A DNA stretch of 64,000 bases from Treponema sp. (GCA_031281025.1 JAITFY010000097.1:1-64000), one strand, 5' to 3'; numbered from the stretch's first letter, positions 1 through 9,553 are shown. Made by a program: numbers and translations. Notes: generated from the letters alone by a model not told the origin.

Positions 1-2
1 TT

Positions 3-440
3 GCCAGTCTGTCAAATAAGCAGGTTGAATTGCGCTGCGATGCAGAGTCAAAAAACGCAATCGGCACTATACCTGCTGCTTTGACGCTGAAAGACGCAAC
101 CGAAGAAGACTGGGAAACCGAATTCCTTGATAACATTCTTGCTGTAAAGACAGTTTTTTCTTGTGATGAGGCAATCGCGCACATTAACCATTATGGAACA
201 AAACATTCAGAGGCAATTCTCACCAACGATTTGAGAGCAGCGCAAGACTTCCGTTTGCGGGTAGACGCGGCATGTGTTTACGTTAATGCATCAACCCGGT
301 TTACAGACGGCGGTCAATTTGGTTTTGGCGCAGAGCTGGGAATCAGCACTCAAAAATTCCATGCCAGAGGGCCAATGGGACTTGAAGCTCTCACAACAAT
401 AAAGTATCTTGTAACAGGTGATGGACAAATACGGGAATAA
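3..440 (+). CDS. proA: Gamma-glutamyl phosphate reductase, C-terminal part (cut by window edge)
   Basis: The reading frame is open to the left edge, so only the last 145 residues are visible. The enzyme reduces gamma-glutamyl phosphate to glutamate-5-semialdehyde with NADPH, the second step of proline synthesis, in the cytosol. The visible part matches the ProA C-terminus: an ILAVK stretch, [14 protein letters not shown], then [13 protein letters not shown] and [16 protein letters not shown] near the end. It is followed after 15 bases by proB, so the two probably form one operon in the unusual order proA-proB. Any ATG-like start inside this frame is an artefact of the edge. Confidence 0.95.
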   Translation, partial: ASLSNKQVELRCDAESKNAIGTIPAALTLKDATEEDWETEFLDNILAVKTVFSCDEAIAHINHYGTKHSEAILTNDLRAAQDFRLRVDAACVYVNASTRFTDGGQFGFGAELGISTQKFHARGPMGLEALTTIKYLVTGDGQIRE

Positions 441-455
441 CATAAAGGTAAAAAC

Positions 456-1244
456 ATGATTACACAATTAATAAAAGATGCACGAAAAATCATTTTTAAG
501 TTTGGCTCCAACACACTTGCCGGCAAAGATGGAAAGATCAATACAGCGTTTCTTTTGGAATTTGCCGACCAGGCTGCGGCGTTTATCAAAAACGGTAAAC
601 AAATTGTCATTGTATCTTCGGGCGCTCAAGTGGCAGGGCTTTCTACCATGGATAAATGGGCGCGTAAAAAGGATATTCACTACAAACAGGCTTTGTGCGC
701 AGTTGGACAGGTTGAACTAATGGAATCGTGGCGCCGTGCTTTTAAACAATACGATTTACACATAGCGCAAATTCTCTTAACTCGCGAAGATTTTAATGAT
801 ACCAACAGAACATTGAACATGCGTAACACACTTTTTACTTTGGTAGACGAAGGCATCATTCCAATTATCAACGAAAATGATACTGTCTCTGTAGAGCAGA
901 TAAAAATCGGCGACAACGATACTCTTGCCGCACGTTCGGCAATTCTTTGGAGCGCCGATCTTTTAATTCTTTTCAGCGATATCGACGGACTATACGACGA
1001 AAACCCCAAAGAAAACCCTCAGGCTGCATTGGTGGAAGAGGTGCGGGACGTTAAAGAGGTGCGAAAAAACATCACCATAGGAGCAACCAATAGCTTTGGA
1101 ACGGGCGGCATCGCAACAAAGCTGGATGCCGCAGAGCTTGCATTATCTTATGGTATTCCTACAATCCTTGCAAACGGCGGTAAAACGCGCAGCCTGGAAG
1201 CGCTTGCCTTGGGAACTCAAAAAGGAACGATGTTTCTGGCTTAA
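456..1244 (+). CDS. proB: Glutamate 5-kinase without PUA domain
   Basis: This is an amino-acid kinase family enzyme that phosphorylates glutamate with ATP, the first committed step of proline synthesis. Visible marks are the N-terminal FKFGSNTLAG, IVIVSSGAQVAG, the INENDTVS substrate loop, IGDNDTLAA, LFSDIDGLYDENP and the FGTGGIATKLDAA nucleotide region. At 262 residues it lacks the C-terminal PUA domain of the about 367-residue enterobacterial form, so it is the short type found in several bacteria. Start at the ATG 15 bases after proA; a weak AAAGG lies upstream. The stop lies just before a convergent small membrane gene. Confidence 0.96.
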   Translation: MITQLIKDARKIIFKFGSNTLAGKDGKINTAFLLEFADQAAAFIKNGKQIVIVSSGAQVAGLSTMDKWARKKDIHYKQALCAVGQVELMESWRRAFKQYDLHIAQILLTREDFNDTNRTLNMRNTLFTLVDEGIIPIINENDTVSVEQIKIGDNDTLAARSAILWSADLLILFSDIDGLYDENPKENPQAALVEEVRDVKEVRKNITIGATNSFGTGGIATKLDAAELALSYGIPTILANGGKTRSLEALALGTQKGTMFLA

Positions 1245-1252
1245 CAACCAGG

Positions 1253-1477
1253 TTACTCTTTTTTTTCTTTTTCTTCTTTTTTGGCTTCTGCGCGATCTTT
1301 CATATTGGCAATGCCAATAAAAACAGCGATCATTCCTATCAGGATCAACAGGACAGGGGAACCACCTCTGAGAAAGACCAATACGTCATTTCCCCACCCA
1401 AGCCCATAGTATACCTTTGGTAAAATCGCGAAAACAGCCCCGGCAAGAATTACAAGCCCAATAATTACTGATTTCAT
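1253..1477 (-). CDS. Small membrane protein, two predicted helices
   Basis: This is a 74-residue protein of unknown function. Two hydrophobic stretches, about residues 4-25 and 38-58, are separated by a short loop with a Gly-Trp-Gly. The tail is strongly charged and Lys/Glu-rich (AEAKKEEKEKKE) and presumably cytoplasmic. A clear AGGAGA ribosome-binding site sits 6 bases before the ATG, which supports a real gene. It lies downstream of another small membrane gene on the same strand and converges on proB with an 8-base gap. I do not recognise the family. Confidence 0.6.
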   Translation of the reverse strand: MKSVIIGLVILAGAVFAILPKVYYGLGWGNDVLVFLRGGSPVLLILIGMIAVFIGIANMKDRAEAKKEEKEKKE

Positions 1478-1501
1478 ATTATTTCTCCTATCTTTATTAA
1501 A

Positions 1502-1804
1502 CTATTTCTTACGAGATAGCCCAAAAATCATTATAACAAAAGCGGAAATGAAAAAAAGCGCTCTCACAGTTGGTAGTATAAATGATACCAATGGAACCGA
1601 ATCAAAAATCAAAAAACCATCACCACTAATGCCAAGGGTTCTTAATATTGAATACACGGTCTCGACATAAGTTACAATAATACCAAAAATTATCAGCATC
1701 CATGCCGCATCTCTAATTTTTGGCCATAGAAAAATAGCCAAAAAAGCCGCTATTGCCCCAAGGATAAGCTGACTGGATATAAAAAACATTTGCCCAGTAT
1801 CCAT
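1502..1804 (-). CDS. Small integral membrane protein of unknown function
   Basis: This 100-residue hydrophobic protein has about three predicted transmembrane helices and a short basic C-terminus (GLSRKK). A longer frame could begin at a TTG 51 bases upstream. I chose the ATG at 1804 because it sits 7 bases after a promoter-like TTGATA-17-GATAAT with no Shine-Dalgarno, the leaderless arrangement seen repeatedly in this window. The family is not recognised. The next gene downstream (1253-1477) is also a small membrane protein, so the pair may be co-transcribed. Confidence 0.6.
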   Translation of the reverse strand: MDTGQMFFISSQLILGAIAAFLAIFLWPKIRDAAWMLIIFGIIVTYVETVYSILRTLGISGDGFLIFDSVPLVSFILPTVRALFFISAFVIMIFGLSRKK

Positions 1805-1811
1805 ATATTCT

Positions 1812-1840
1812 ATTATCCATTTTATAAGGGATAATATCAA
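1812..1840 (-). promoter_or_regulatory. Predicted promoter, leaderless type
   Basis: On the minus strand a -35 TTGATA and a -10 GATAAT are separated by 17 bases. The -10 ends 7 bases before the ATG at 1804, so transcription would begin at or next to the start codon. Confidence 0.5.
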
Positions 1841-1908
1841 GTTGGGAGTATACAAAAATAATGATTTTTATGTTATTATTAGATATTATTATAGTACGGT
1901 GAAATTGT

Positions 1909-3783
1909 ATGGAAAATAAAGAAGCTGATAATCCAGGTACTCCGGGAAATATCCAAAATTCCGAAATGGACGAAAAAGTATCCGATATTGACGATTTTTA
2001 CCAAAATATGACAGATGAGCTTAAAAAACAAAGAAATCTGCTTAAAGAACGCCTGGAACAACAGGAATTAATTTCAGAAATTTCCCGAAGCTTTGTTTCG
2101 TCAGGAGAATCACAAGCGCTTATAAACGAAGCCATTGCCAAATTGGGTAATTACCATAAAGTATCCAGAGTTATCATTTTTAATATGGATTACCATGGCG
2201 GTAATGTAAATATGATGTATCAATGGTCTACAGATAATCACATATTGCGCAAAGGAAATTTTGATATACATGCTTTTGCAAAATCCCATTTTCCGGAAAA
2301 ATTGTACGACAGCAGTTCGATGCCGTTTGTTTCATGTTCTGATACAACAAAAAGCACGATCGATGATGCCCGTGAATTGATAGTAGACGACGTTTATGCG
2401 TTTATCAGCGTACCGCTTTATGTCGAGGGGTTTTTATGGGGGGTGCTGGTTACAGAACAATGCCATACTCCGCGTCATTGGACAGACAACGAAAAAAGAT
2501 TTGTAACAATGATTGCAAGCACAATTGCCGCTGCAATCATGCTTGATGTTTACAATTATGAATTAAAAGACGCAATAACAAAAGTTACCGCTACAAGCAA
2601 GGCAAAAGGCGACTTCCTTTCTGTCATGAGCCACGAAATACGCACACCGTTAAACGTAATTTTAAACATGGCCTCAATTGCAAAAAACGCTGAGGATCTT
2701 GAACGAAAAGATTATGCGTTGGATAAAATAATTAATGCATCAAAACATTTATTGGGTGTAATTAATGATATATTGGATATGTCAAAAATCGAAGCCCATA
2801 AATATGAAATAGTACCGGTTAAATTTAATTTTGAAGAAATGATCTCGCGGGTTGTTGATATCATCAATTCCCGTGTGGAAGAAAAACAACAAAAATTATT
2901 AGTAAAAATAGACAAGAACATTCCAAAGAATATTGTTTGTGATGATCAGCGGCTTTCGCAGATAATAACGAATCTTTTGGGTAACGCAGTAAAATTTACA
3001 CCAGAAAATGGAACCATTAATCTTGAAACGCAATTGCTGGGAGAAAAAAACGAAGTTTGTACAATACAAATTGCAGTAACCGATACAGGAATCGGCATCA
3101 GTGCAGAACAACAAAAAAACCTGTTTCAGTCTTTTCAACAGGCGGAGGCCAACACGACGCGAAAATACGGCGGTACCGGTTTAGGGCTTTCGATCTCCAA
3201 AAGTTTTGTAGAATTGATGGGCGGAAACATCTGGGTTGAATCTGAACCCGGCAAGGGATCTACTTTTGCTTTTACAATTCAAGCACAACGCTGTCCGCTT
3301 TCTGAAAGTGAAGAAACCAATGAACAAACTGAAACAGAAGATCCTTCGGTTGGCAGTAAAGACCAAAAAGACACAAAAATAAATTATTCTGGTCACCGCA
3401 TATTACTTGTAGAAGATATGGAAATAAACCGCACGATTGTATTAATGCTACTGGAAGAAACAGAAATAAATATAGACTGCGCAGAAAATGGAGTACAAGC
3501 AGTAGAAATGTATAAAGAAAATCCAGGTAAATATGAAATGATTTTCATGGATATTCATATGCCAATAATGGACGGTTATGAAGCAACGCGTCAAATTAGA
3601 TTAATGGAAAAAGAGCAGAATGAAACTTCCGGGCAGCAAAATCGAATACCAATAATTGCAATGACTGCAAATGTTTTTAAAGAAGACATTGATAATTGTA
3701 TTAATGCAGGGATGGATGGCCATCTTGGAAAACCGCTGGATATTAATGCCTTTATGGAAAAACTCCATACCCATTTATTCTGA
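1909..3783 (+). CDS. Cytoplasmic hybrid histidine kinase: GAF-HisKA-HATPase-REC
   Basis: This is a 624-residue sensor kinase with no transmembrane segment. Order of domains: acidic N-terminus and short coiled coil (1-55), GAF-like sensor (about 58-215), HisKA with the SHEIRTP H-box (phospho-acceptor His242), HATPase_c with N-box and G boxes (about 345-460, including GTGLGLSIS), an acidic linker, then a C-terminal receiver with LLVEDMEINR and phospho-acceptor Asp548 in MDIHMP. It presumably senses a cytoplasmic ligand through GAF and passes phosphate internally. The kinase-receiver half closely resembles the large kinase at 55297-59265, so the two are paralogues. A GGTGA lies upstream of the ATG, as does a possible TATAGT -10 at 1890-1895. 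The end overlaps the convergent TetR gene by 9 bases. Confidence 0.93.
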   Translation: MENKEADNPGTPGNIQNSEMDEKVSDIDDFYQNMTDELKKQRNLLKERLEQQELISEISRSFVSSGESQALINEAIAKLGNYHKVSRVIIFNMDYHGGNVNMMYQWSTDNHILRKGNFDIHAFAKSHFPEKLYDSSSMPFVSCSDTTKSTIDDARELIVDDVYAFISVPLYVEGFLWGVLVTEQCHTPRHWTDNEKRFVTMIASTIAAAIMLDVYNYELKDAITKVTATSKAKGDFLSVMSHEIRTPLNVILNMASIAKNAEDLERKDYALDKIINASKHLLGVINDILDMSKIEAHKYEIVPVKFNFEEMISRVVDIINSRVEEKQQKLLVKIDKNIPKNIVCDDQRLSQIITNLLGNAVKFTPENGTINLETQLLGEKNEVCTIQIAVTDTGIGISAEQQKNLFQSFQQAEANTTRKYGGTGLGLSISKSFVELMGGNIWVESEPGKGSTFAFTIQAQRCPLSESEETNEQTETEDPSVGSKDQKDTKINYSGHRILLVEDMEINRTIVLMLLEETEINIDCAENGVQAVEMYKENPGKYEMIFMDIHMPIMDGYEATRQIRLMEKEQNETSGQQNRIPIIAMTANVFKEDIDNCINAGMDGHLGKPLDINAFMEKLHTHLF

Positions 3784-4380
3784 ACCGGGATTTGAAAACA
3801 GCTCTACTGCAAAAACAACTGTATCACGTAATTCATCAAGATTCTCCCGTTTTAAGACTACTATTTGGTAAATGGCAGTTTCGACAAAACTATTTAGATA
3901 ATCAGCTGTGGTTTTAATATTAACTTTTTTAAGCTCTCCCGATTTTATACCTTCTATCAACATTGATAATAAAATATGCCGCAATTTTACTGTTCTCCTG
4001 CGGACTCGTTTTTCTGGATCAACATCAGTTCTTGAAAGATGTAATAGATAATCCAATACAACAGAAAGAAGCTGGCGGTTATGTTCTATTTGTTTAAAAA
4101 TCGCAAAATATACTTTTGTTATTTTTTCTACACTACCTAATGAATCATCGGAAGTAATCTGTTTAAGTTTTTCTTCCAGATTTAATAAAACCTGTTTAAT
4201 GCTGTAGTTAAAAATCTCTTTTTTATTTTTAAAATAGAGATACAAAATAGTCCTGGTAATTCCACATTTATCCGCAATTTTTTGAAAAGTAGCATTCTCA
4301 AACCCGTCATCCTTAAAAACAGCAAGAGCTTTTTCAAGAATTTTTTTCCGCCTTTTGTCATGCTCAACAGCAGCTGCCAT
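3775..4380 (-). CDS. TetR family transcriptional regulator
   Basis: This 201-residue protein has a typical TetR N-terminal helix-turn-helix: RRKKILEKALAVFKDDGFE, then ATFQKIADKCGITRTILYLYFKNKKEIF over about residues 10-57. The rest is a helical ligand-binding and dimerisation region without recognisable specificity. A strong GGAGG lies 5 bases before the ATG. It converges with the hybrid kinase (9-base overlap) and is followed upstream by a methyltransferase gene on the same strand, but with its own ribosome site. The ligand and target operon cannot be told; neighbouring genes give no obvious efflux partner. Confidence 0.9.
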   Translation of the reverse strand: MAAAVEHDKRRKKILEKALAVFKDDGFENATFQKIADKCGITRTILYLYFKNKKEIFNYSIKQVLLNLEEKLKQITSDDSLGSVEKITKVYFAIFKQIEHNRQLLSVVLDYLLHLSRTDVDPEKRVRRRTVKLRHILLSMLIEGIKSGELKKVNIKTTADYLNSFVETAIYQIVVLKRENLDELRDTVVFAVELFSNPGSE

Positions 4381-4405
4381 TTTTCCTCCTTTTAATTAAC
4401 ATATA

Positions 4406-5641
4406 TTAGTTTAACTCAAAACAATAAAAATAAGAAGGAATTGCGCCATTACTTATTTCACGGCATGAATCCGCCTTTTTGCCAAAAAAGCTTTCAAACC
4501 CGCTGTGGTCGGAAATAAGAGCAAGTTTCCAGCCTGGGAATTGCCGGCTTAAACCAGCCATTTGCTGGTAGGCCTTCTCTGCCTGAAGTTGATCTCCAAG
4601 CCGTTTGCCGTAGGGCGGGTTGGTAACAATAAAACCGGCATCCTGATAAGGAGCTTTGGTATTCGACATTGGAAGAACCTTTAGCTCTAAACCCAAAGGG
4701 TTACTGTTTGCAGTTCGAATTCCACGTAAAACAGAGCGGCCTTCGATGATGTCACACAGGCGGGCAATGTTGGATTCGGCAATGGACACAGAACGAAGGT
4801 CTTCATCACTGCCGTTTATTCTTACAAGACGATCATTATTTGAGCGGCTAACATCGATTTTGGCACGGTATTCTTCGCGTACTGCCTGTTCGATTTTTTT
4901 ATCAGCAATGAGCATGTCCTCCAGGGCAAAGCGCCTGCCAAGTCCTGGTGCAATGTCCCATGCATACATCGCCGCTTCAATGAGCACCGTACCTGAGCCG
5001 CAAAAAGGATCGTAAAGAGGAAACTTGCGTTTCCAGCCGGATAACAACAACATGGAAGCAGCCGTCGTTTCCCGCAGCGGCGCAGCGCCTCCCTCACTTC
5101 GATAACCTCGTTTGAACAAAGGTTCTCCGCTCAAGTCCAAAAGCAGGGAAACCACGTCTTTTTCGATGTACACACGTACTTCTGCTATTTTTAGTGGTTT
5201 AACTCCCTGCAACTGGTCTTGTCTGGAAATCATTGCAGGTTCGGGGAGCCTATTTGTTTTGTACTTATCGCAAAGGCGCTTTGCCGCTGCTTTGTGAACA
5301 ACTGCCTGAATACTGGTTTCCGCTTTTAACTGCGACCTGTTTGTCCGCACTTTTGCAACCTTTAAGCCCATGCCTTTTGGTACAAACTGCTCCCAGGCCG
5401 CAGAGCTGGCTCCTTCAAAAAGCTCATCAAAATCGGCTGCCTTAAATTGCGTAATTTCCAGCAATACACGGTCGGCGCAGCGAAGACCAATCAATGCGTA
5501 ATAAAGACCCGCCGTATTTGTTTTGAACCGCACCCTGCCATACAGGGATTCGTCAACTTTGAGACTGAGTTTTCGTAATTCATTTGATACAACTTTTTCA
5601 GCGCCTACCGCACATAAAGCAACGGCGGTTATGGTTTCCAT
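4406..5641 (-). CDS. THUMP-domain class I RNA guanine methyltransferase, RlmL/YpsC-like
   Basis: This is a 411-residue protein of the UPF0020 family, which includes the RlmL N-terminal module and YpsC and transfers a methyl group from S-adenosylmethionine to guanine in 23S rRNA. The N-terminal third fits a THUMP RNA-binding fold. The catalytic part shows a SAM-binding DPFCGSGTVLIEAA motif and the N6/N2-methylase motif NPPYGKRLGD (Asn341-Tyr344). The RlmK half of E. coli RlmKL is absent. No ribosome site precedes the ATG; instead a TATAAT -10 ends 6 bases before it. The exact modified base is not deducible. Confidence 0.88.
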   Translation of the reverse strand: METITAVALCAVGAEKVVSNELRKLSLKVDESLYGRVRFKTNTAGLYYALIGLRCADRVLLEITQFKAADFDELFEGASSAAWEQFVPKGMGLKVAKVRTNRSQLKAETSIQAVVHKAAAKRLCDKYKTNRLPEPAMISRQDQLQGVKPLKIAEVRVYIEKDVVSLLLDLSGEPLFKRGYRSEGGAAPLRETTAASMLLLSGWKRKFPLYDPFCGSGTVLIEAAMYAWDIAPGLGRRFALEDMLIADKKIEQAVREEYRAKIDVSRSNNDRLVRINGSDEDLRSVSIAESNIARLCDIIEGRSVLRGIRTANSNPLGLELKVLPMSNTKAPYQDAGFIVTNPPYGKRLGDQLQAEKAYQQMAGLSRQFPGWKLALISDHSGFESFFGKKADSCREISNGAIPSYFYCFELN

Positions 5642-5647
5642 AAATGG

Positions 5648-5676
5648 ATTATATACATTAAAACAATTTTTGAAAA
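5648..5676 (-). promoter_or_regulatory. Predicted promoter, leaderless type
   Basis: On the minus strand there is a TTTTCA -35, a 17-base spacer and a perfect TATAAT -10. The -10 ends 6 bases before the ATG at 5641, with no purine-rich ribosome site between. Confidence 0.5.
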
Positions 5677-5704
5677 GCTGTCAGTCAGAATTTATAAACC
5701 TCAG

Positions 5705-5733
5705 TTGTTTATAGCTAACTATCAATGTATACT
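5705..5733 (+). promoter_or_regulatory. Predicted sigma70-type promoter of the phosphofructokinase gene
   Basis: TTGTTT, 17 bases, TATACT. Unlike the leaderless cases, the -10 is 24 bases before the ATG and a CAGGAG ribosome site at 5741-5746 follows, so a normal short leader is expected. Confidence 0.5.
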
Positions 5734-5756
5734 TATAAAACAGGAGATTTTTAATA

Positions 5757-7091
5757 ATGGAAAATATGGATTTTTCAATTGAAACGCTTGGGAAGCCTTC
5801 GGTGCTTTCGCCAATTAAAATGTCCAAAGAAATTGGGGATAAAGCTGCAAAGTTTGTTGTAGATGACAGGTTTGTAAGGTTAAGTTCATTTATAGTTCCC
5901 GGAAGGCAGCCAAGTATGGATAAAACACAAGTCCTGGAGCGTGCCGGCCCAAGAGAAACCATTTACTTTACGCCTGCTCATGTACATGCCGGCATCGTAA
6001 GCTGCGGAGGATTGTGTCCTGGAATTAACGATGTAATCCGGTCAATTGTACGCTGCTTGTGGATGCGTTACGGAGTAAACAGGATTTCGGGTATCCGTTA
6101 TGGATACAGGGGATTTTTACCGGAAGATCAATTTCCCATAAAAAACCTTGATCCTGATCTTGTAAATGATATTCATAAAATTGGCGGCACGTTTTTGGGC
6201 AGCGCCCGCGGCGGCGGCAATGAAGTTGAAAAAATTGTTGATACAATGGAGAAGCTCAACCTGAACATGCTCTTTGCCATCGGCGGAGACGGTACTCAGC
6301 ATGGAGCTCTTAGCATTGCCGAAGAAATCACCAGGAGAAAACTTAAAATAGCCGTAATAGGAATCCCTAAAACCGTTGATAATGATTTTGCCTTTTTAGA
6401 CCGTTCCTTTGGTTTTAGCACTGCAGTTTCCAAAGCCGTAGAAGTTGTGTCAGCAGCTCATGTTGAAGCAACATCTGCAATTAACGGCGTTGGTCTTGTA
6501 AAAGTTATGGGCAGAGATTCCGGTTTTATTGCGGCGCATACAGCGCTTGCAAGCCACGAAGTTAATTTTGTTCTGATCCCCGAAGTACCATTTAATCTTG
6601 AAGGCAACAATGGTTTTTTACATCATCTGGAAGAACGGCTCAAGAAAAACAAACATGCAGTTATAGTTGTTGCCGAAGGCGTAATGCAGGATCAACTCAT
6701 GAAAGAAAAGAAAACCGACGCCGGCGGCAACTTAAAAATGGCCGATGTTGGAATTTACATTCGCAGCAGGATCATCAAACATTTCGAAGAGAGAGGAATA
6801 GAGATAAATCTAAAATATATCGATCCAAGTTATGCGATACGTTCCTCTCCTGCAAACCCCGATGATTCGGTTTATTGTACACGTCTTGGAAATGCTGCTG
6901 TTCATGCCGCAATGTCAGGAAAAACCAAATTGATCATCGGCATTGTAAACAACAGGTTTGTTCATCTGCCAATCAAGGCAGTAATTTCTCATCGCAACAA
7001 GGTTAATCCAGAGAGCAGTTTGTGGCGCGATACGCTGGATGCTACGCATCAACCGCCATTGATGGTGAACAGATTTTACTATGAGAAATAA
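5757..7091 (+). CDS. 6-phosphofructokinase, ATP-type signature with PPi-type lysine
   Basis: This 444-residue member of the PfkA superfamily phosphorylates fructose-6-phosphate in glycolysis. Key sites: the GGLCPGIN phosphate loop, [12 protein letters not shown] with Gly179 at the position that separates ATP from PPi enzymes (Asp in PPi-PFK), PKTVDND with Lys205, and MGRDSGFIA. Gly plus Lys is the combination known from plant and trypanosomatid ATP-PFKs of the group-III lineage; this predicts ATP use, but donor choice must be measured. The approximately 80-residue N-terminal extension also fits that lineage. A good ribosome site precedes the ATG, and the last 11 bases overlap the next gene. 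Confidence 0.92.
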   Translation: MENMDFSIETLGKPSVLSPIKMSKEIGDKAAKFVVDDRFVRLSSFIVPGRQPSMDKTQVLERAGPRETIYFTPAHVHAGIVSCGGLCPGINDVIRSIVRCLWMRYGVNRISGIRYGYRGFLPEDQFPIKNLDPDLVNDIHKIGGTFLGSARGGGNEVEKIVDTMEKLNLNMLFAIGGDGTQHGALSIAEEITRRKLKIAVIGIPKTVDNDFAFLDRSFGFSTAVSKAVEVVSAAHVEATSAINGVGLVKVMGRDSGFIAAHTALASHEVNFVLIPEVPFNLEGNNGFLHHLEERLKKNKHAVIVVAEGVMQDQLMKEKKTDAGGNLKMADVGIYIRSRIIKHFEERGIEINLKYIDPSYAIRSSPANPDDSVYCTRLGNAAVHAAMSGKTKLIIGIVNNRFVHLPIKAVISHRNKVNPESSLWRDTLDATHQPPLMVNRFYYEK

Positions 7092-7872
7092 ATTAACCGA
7101 CGAGCTGGCTGTTTGCGGGATGAATGCAGTACTGGCAATTGGCGAATATCATCCTGATACGATTAACAGACTTTTCCTGCGCGAAGACCGTCTTAAATCT
7201 TTTACCGGAGTCTGCAAACAGCTTGCCGAGCGCAAACGGCCTTACAAAATATGCGAAGACGAAGAGCTGGAGCGTATCTGCAAAAGCGTACACCACCAGG
7301 GTGTGGTAGCCATGATCGAAGAGCCGGTAATTGAACCGTTAAGTGTAGAAGACCTTGATCTGTGGGTTAACGAAGGAAAAACAGGCATTCTTCTTCACTC
7401 TGTCGGTAACGATCATAATTTGGGCGCTATTGCACGGGCTGCTGCTTTTTTTGATGTAAGTTTTATGGTTTTAAACGAAAAATGTATAATTGGCAATGAT
7501 GAAGACAAACAAGGTTTAAGGCTTACAACCAGCGCCTATCGTGTTGCGGAAGGCGGGTTTGAGCATTTTTTAGTACGGAAAATCACAAACACAGCTGCTT
7601 TCCTAAAAGATGCGTCAAAACGTCTTGTCACAATAGGTACTGACACAAGGGCAAGGCGGCGTATCAGTGATTTGAAAGGCATTGTTAAAACTGGCAGTCA
7701 GGTTAAACGTCCCGGTATTGTTCTTGTACTTGGCAATGAAGAAACCGGGCTTCCCGATAACGTGAAAGAACAGTGTTCATGCCTGCTGCGAATCCCTGGC
7801 ACGGGCAATATCGAAAGCCTTAATGTATCGCAGGCTGCCGCTCTTTTCCTGCATACCATTTTTGAAGTATAG
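7081..7872 (+). CDS. TrmH/SpoU family RNA 2'-O-ribose methyltransferase
   Basis: This is a 263-residue SPOUT (knotted) methyltransferase that uses S-adenosylmethionine to methylate a ribose in tRNA or rRNA. The N-terminal region (about 1-95) resembles a substrate-binding domain. The catalytic domain has motif 1 with [15 protein letters not shown], motif 2 GNEETGLPD and motif 3 [18 protein letters not shown], as expected for the family. The ATG lies inside the end of the phosphofructokinase gene (11-base overlap), so translation is probably coupled. The substrate nucleotide cannot be assigned from sequence alone. Confidence 0.92.
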   Translation: MRNKLTDELAVCGMNAVLAIGEYHPDTINRLFLREDRLKSFTGVCKQLAERKRPYKICEDEELERICKSVHHQGVVAMIEEPVIEPLSVEDLDLWVNEGKTGILLHSVGNDHNLGAIARAAAFFDVSFMVLNEKCIIGNDEDKQGLRLTTSAYRVAEGGFEHFLVRKITNTAAFLKDASKRLVTIGTDTRARRRISDLKGIVKTGSQVKRPGIVLVLGNEETGLPDNVKEQCSCLLRIPGTGNIESLNVSQAAALFLHTIFEV

Positions 7873-7882
7873 AGTTACAGTC

Positions 7883-7911
7883 TTTTCAAAACACAAATAA
7901 TACCGTACCAT
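7883..7911 (+). promoter_or_regulatory. Possible promoter, leaderless type
   Basis: TTTTCA, 17 bases, TACCAT, with the -10 ending 6 bases before the ATG at 7918 and no ribosome site. Hexamers are weaker than in the other examples. Confidence 0.3.
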
Positions 7912-7917
7912 ACGTTT

Positions 7918-8760
7918 ATGGCAACACGTAAAAACAATAATAAAAAAGAATCCAAAAAATCTCAGATAGTACTTATTTTCTGGCTTATTTTTATAATCGT
8001 AATTATCAGTATTTTTTTGATAAACGCAGAAACCATTCAAAGAAATTTTGGTGTTTTTTGTGTTCGTATAACTTCCCCTTCGGGAAACGAGGAAGTACTT
8101 TTACTGGCTGATGATATTCCTTTAATCGACGAACGTACGCTTGATGACCAAACGCCTGCAGTGCGTGTTGAAATCGTTGAGCAGCCTGTTGTAACTCCGC
8201 AAACTGAGCCTGCACAGCCGTCCGCTGAGCTGCCTGTTGAGCAGCCTGCTGCAACACCGCAAGCTGAACCTGCACAGCAGCCGGCAACAACGCAGCAAAC
8301 GCCGCCGCAACAGCCAATTCAGCCGGTGACACCGCCTGCCCAGACCAGAGACAGAACCATTTACTTTGCACAGGTCAGCGGTGATGGGCAGATTTTACAT
8401 ACAAGAGTTACGCGCAGGTTACCGGTTTCACAAACCCCAATGCAGGATGTTTTAAATGCCTTGCTTGCCGGCCCTTCTGCAGAAGAACTTAGCCGCGGCA
8501 TTTTAAATTTAATTCCGCAAAATACCAGGATGCTTTCGGCAATTGTTCGCGGAGATACCGCATATATCAATTTTAGCGAAGATTTTCTTTTTACCACATT
8601 TGGAGTTGAAGGTTATGTTGCTCAACTGCGGCAAATTGTATGGACAGTGACAGAGTTTCAAAACATAAGAGACGTACAATTTTTAATTGAAGGCCGGAGA
8701 ATGGATTACCTGGGCGAAGGCATATGGATTGGAAGCCCGATTAGCCGGTTATCCTTTTAA
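7918..8760 (+). CDS. Membrane-anchored GerMN-domain protein
   Basis: This 280-residue protein has a Lys-rich N-terminus and a single hydrophobic segment (about residues 18-37). A Pro/Gln/Ala/Glu-rich linker with imperfect repeats (about 75-145) follows, then a C-terminal GerMN domain (about 155-275) marked by VTRRLPVSQTPMQDVLNALLAGPS and DTAYINFSEDF. GerMN occurs in spore-germination and envelope proteins and is thought to bind peptidoglycan or other partners; this organism is not expected to sporulate. The domain should be periplasmic. It ends 20 bases inside the convergent ymdB-like gene. Linker repeats suggest variable length. Confidence 0.85.
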   Translation: MATRKNNNKKESKKSQIVLIFWLIFIIVIISIFLINAETIQRNFGVFCVRITSPSGNEEVLLLADDIPLIDERTLDDQTPAVRVEIVEQPVVTPQTEPAQPSAELPVEQPAATPQAEPAQQPATTQQTPPQQPIQPVTPPAQTRDRTIYFAQVSGDGQILHTRVTRRLPVSQTPMQDVLNALLAGPSAEELSRGILNLIPQNTRMLSAIVRGDTAYINFSEDFLFTTFGVEGYVAQLRQIVWTVTEFQNIRDVQFLIEGRRMDYLGEGIWIGSPISRLSF

Positions 8761-9553
8761 CGGAAACCGCTCTTCCTGTACTTGCGTCAATTTCGGCAAT
8801 TACGCCCTGTACTTGTCCCAGGCTTTTTGCCGCTGCGGTTTTCAGTTGGTACATAACCAATTTGTTAAAACGTTCCAGGCAGATTTTAGGGTCCATGCCG
8901 ATAACGCTGTTTGTATTGCCGGTCATTCCCAAATCGGTGATATATGCGCTGCCCTTTGGCAGTATTCGCTCGTCGGCAGTCTGCACATGCGTATGTGTGC
9001 CGGCAATCAATGAAACGCGGCCATCAACATAAAATGCGAGCGCTTCCTTTTCTCTGGTTGACTCAGCGTGGAAGTCTACCAGTATTACCGGAGATGCAAT
9101 GGAAGAACCGCTGTTGTGGGTATTTATCAGCCGGTCAAAACTTTGAAAAGGGCAATCAATAGGGCTCATCAATTCGCGTCCCTGAAGATTTATCACAATC
9201 CAGTTTATTCCTTTTTTGTTTATGCAAACAAATCCGGCGCCCGGAACAACTACAGTTGGAGAGCCTGATGGATAATTTGCAGGACGCAATATGTTACTTT
9301 CCGCTTCCAGAACAGGCCAGAATTCCCGGTTTTCCCAAATATGATTGCCCGAAGTTACCACATCTGCGCCTGCTATTATGATGCGCCTGAAGTTTTCTTC
9401 TGTCATGCCAAAACCTTCATCGGCATTTTCGCCATTGACGGTGACAAAGTCAATTTGGTGTTCCTTGATTAAAAGCGGCAGTTTTGCCTCAAGAGCTTCC
9501 AGCCCTGGATTTCCAACTACATCGCCAATCATTGCTACTCTAATTTGATCCAT
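8741..9553 (-). CDS. ymdB: YmdB-type 2',3'-cyclic nucleotide phosphodiesterase (metallophosphoesterase)
   Basis: This 270-residue protein fits the TIGR00282 family of calcineurin-like phosphoesterases. Metal-binding and catalytic motifs are MIGDVVGNPGLEAL (Asp11), VNGENADEGFG, TSGNHIWEN, LVDFHAESTREK and GTHTHVQTADE, all in the expected order, so it should be active. In Bacillus YmdB hydrolyses 2',3'-cAMP and affects biofilm and motility choice; the role here is inferred only. It converges with the GerMN gene (20-base overlap) and is divergent from the SDR-like gene. Confidence 0.92.
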   Translation of the reverse strand: MDQIRVAMIGDVVGNPGLEALEAKLPLLIKEHQIDFVTVNGENADEGFGMTEENFRRIIIAGADVVTSGNHIWENREFWPVLEAESNILRPANYPSGSPTVVVPGAGFVCINKKGINWIVINLQGRELMSPIDCPFQSFDRLINTHNSGSSIASPVILVDFHAESTREKEALAFYVDGRVSLIAGTHTHVQTADERILPKGSAYITDLGMTGNTNSVIGMDPKICLERFNKLVMYQLKTAAAKSLGQVQGVIAEIDASTGRAVSVKRITG

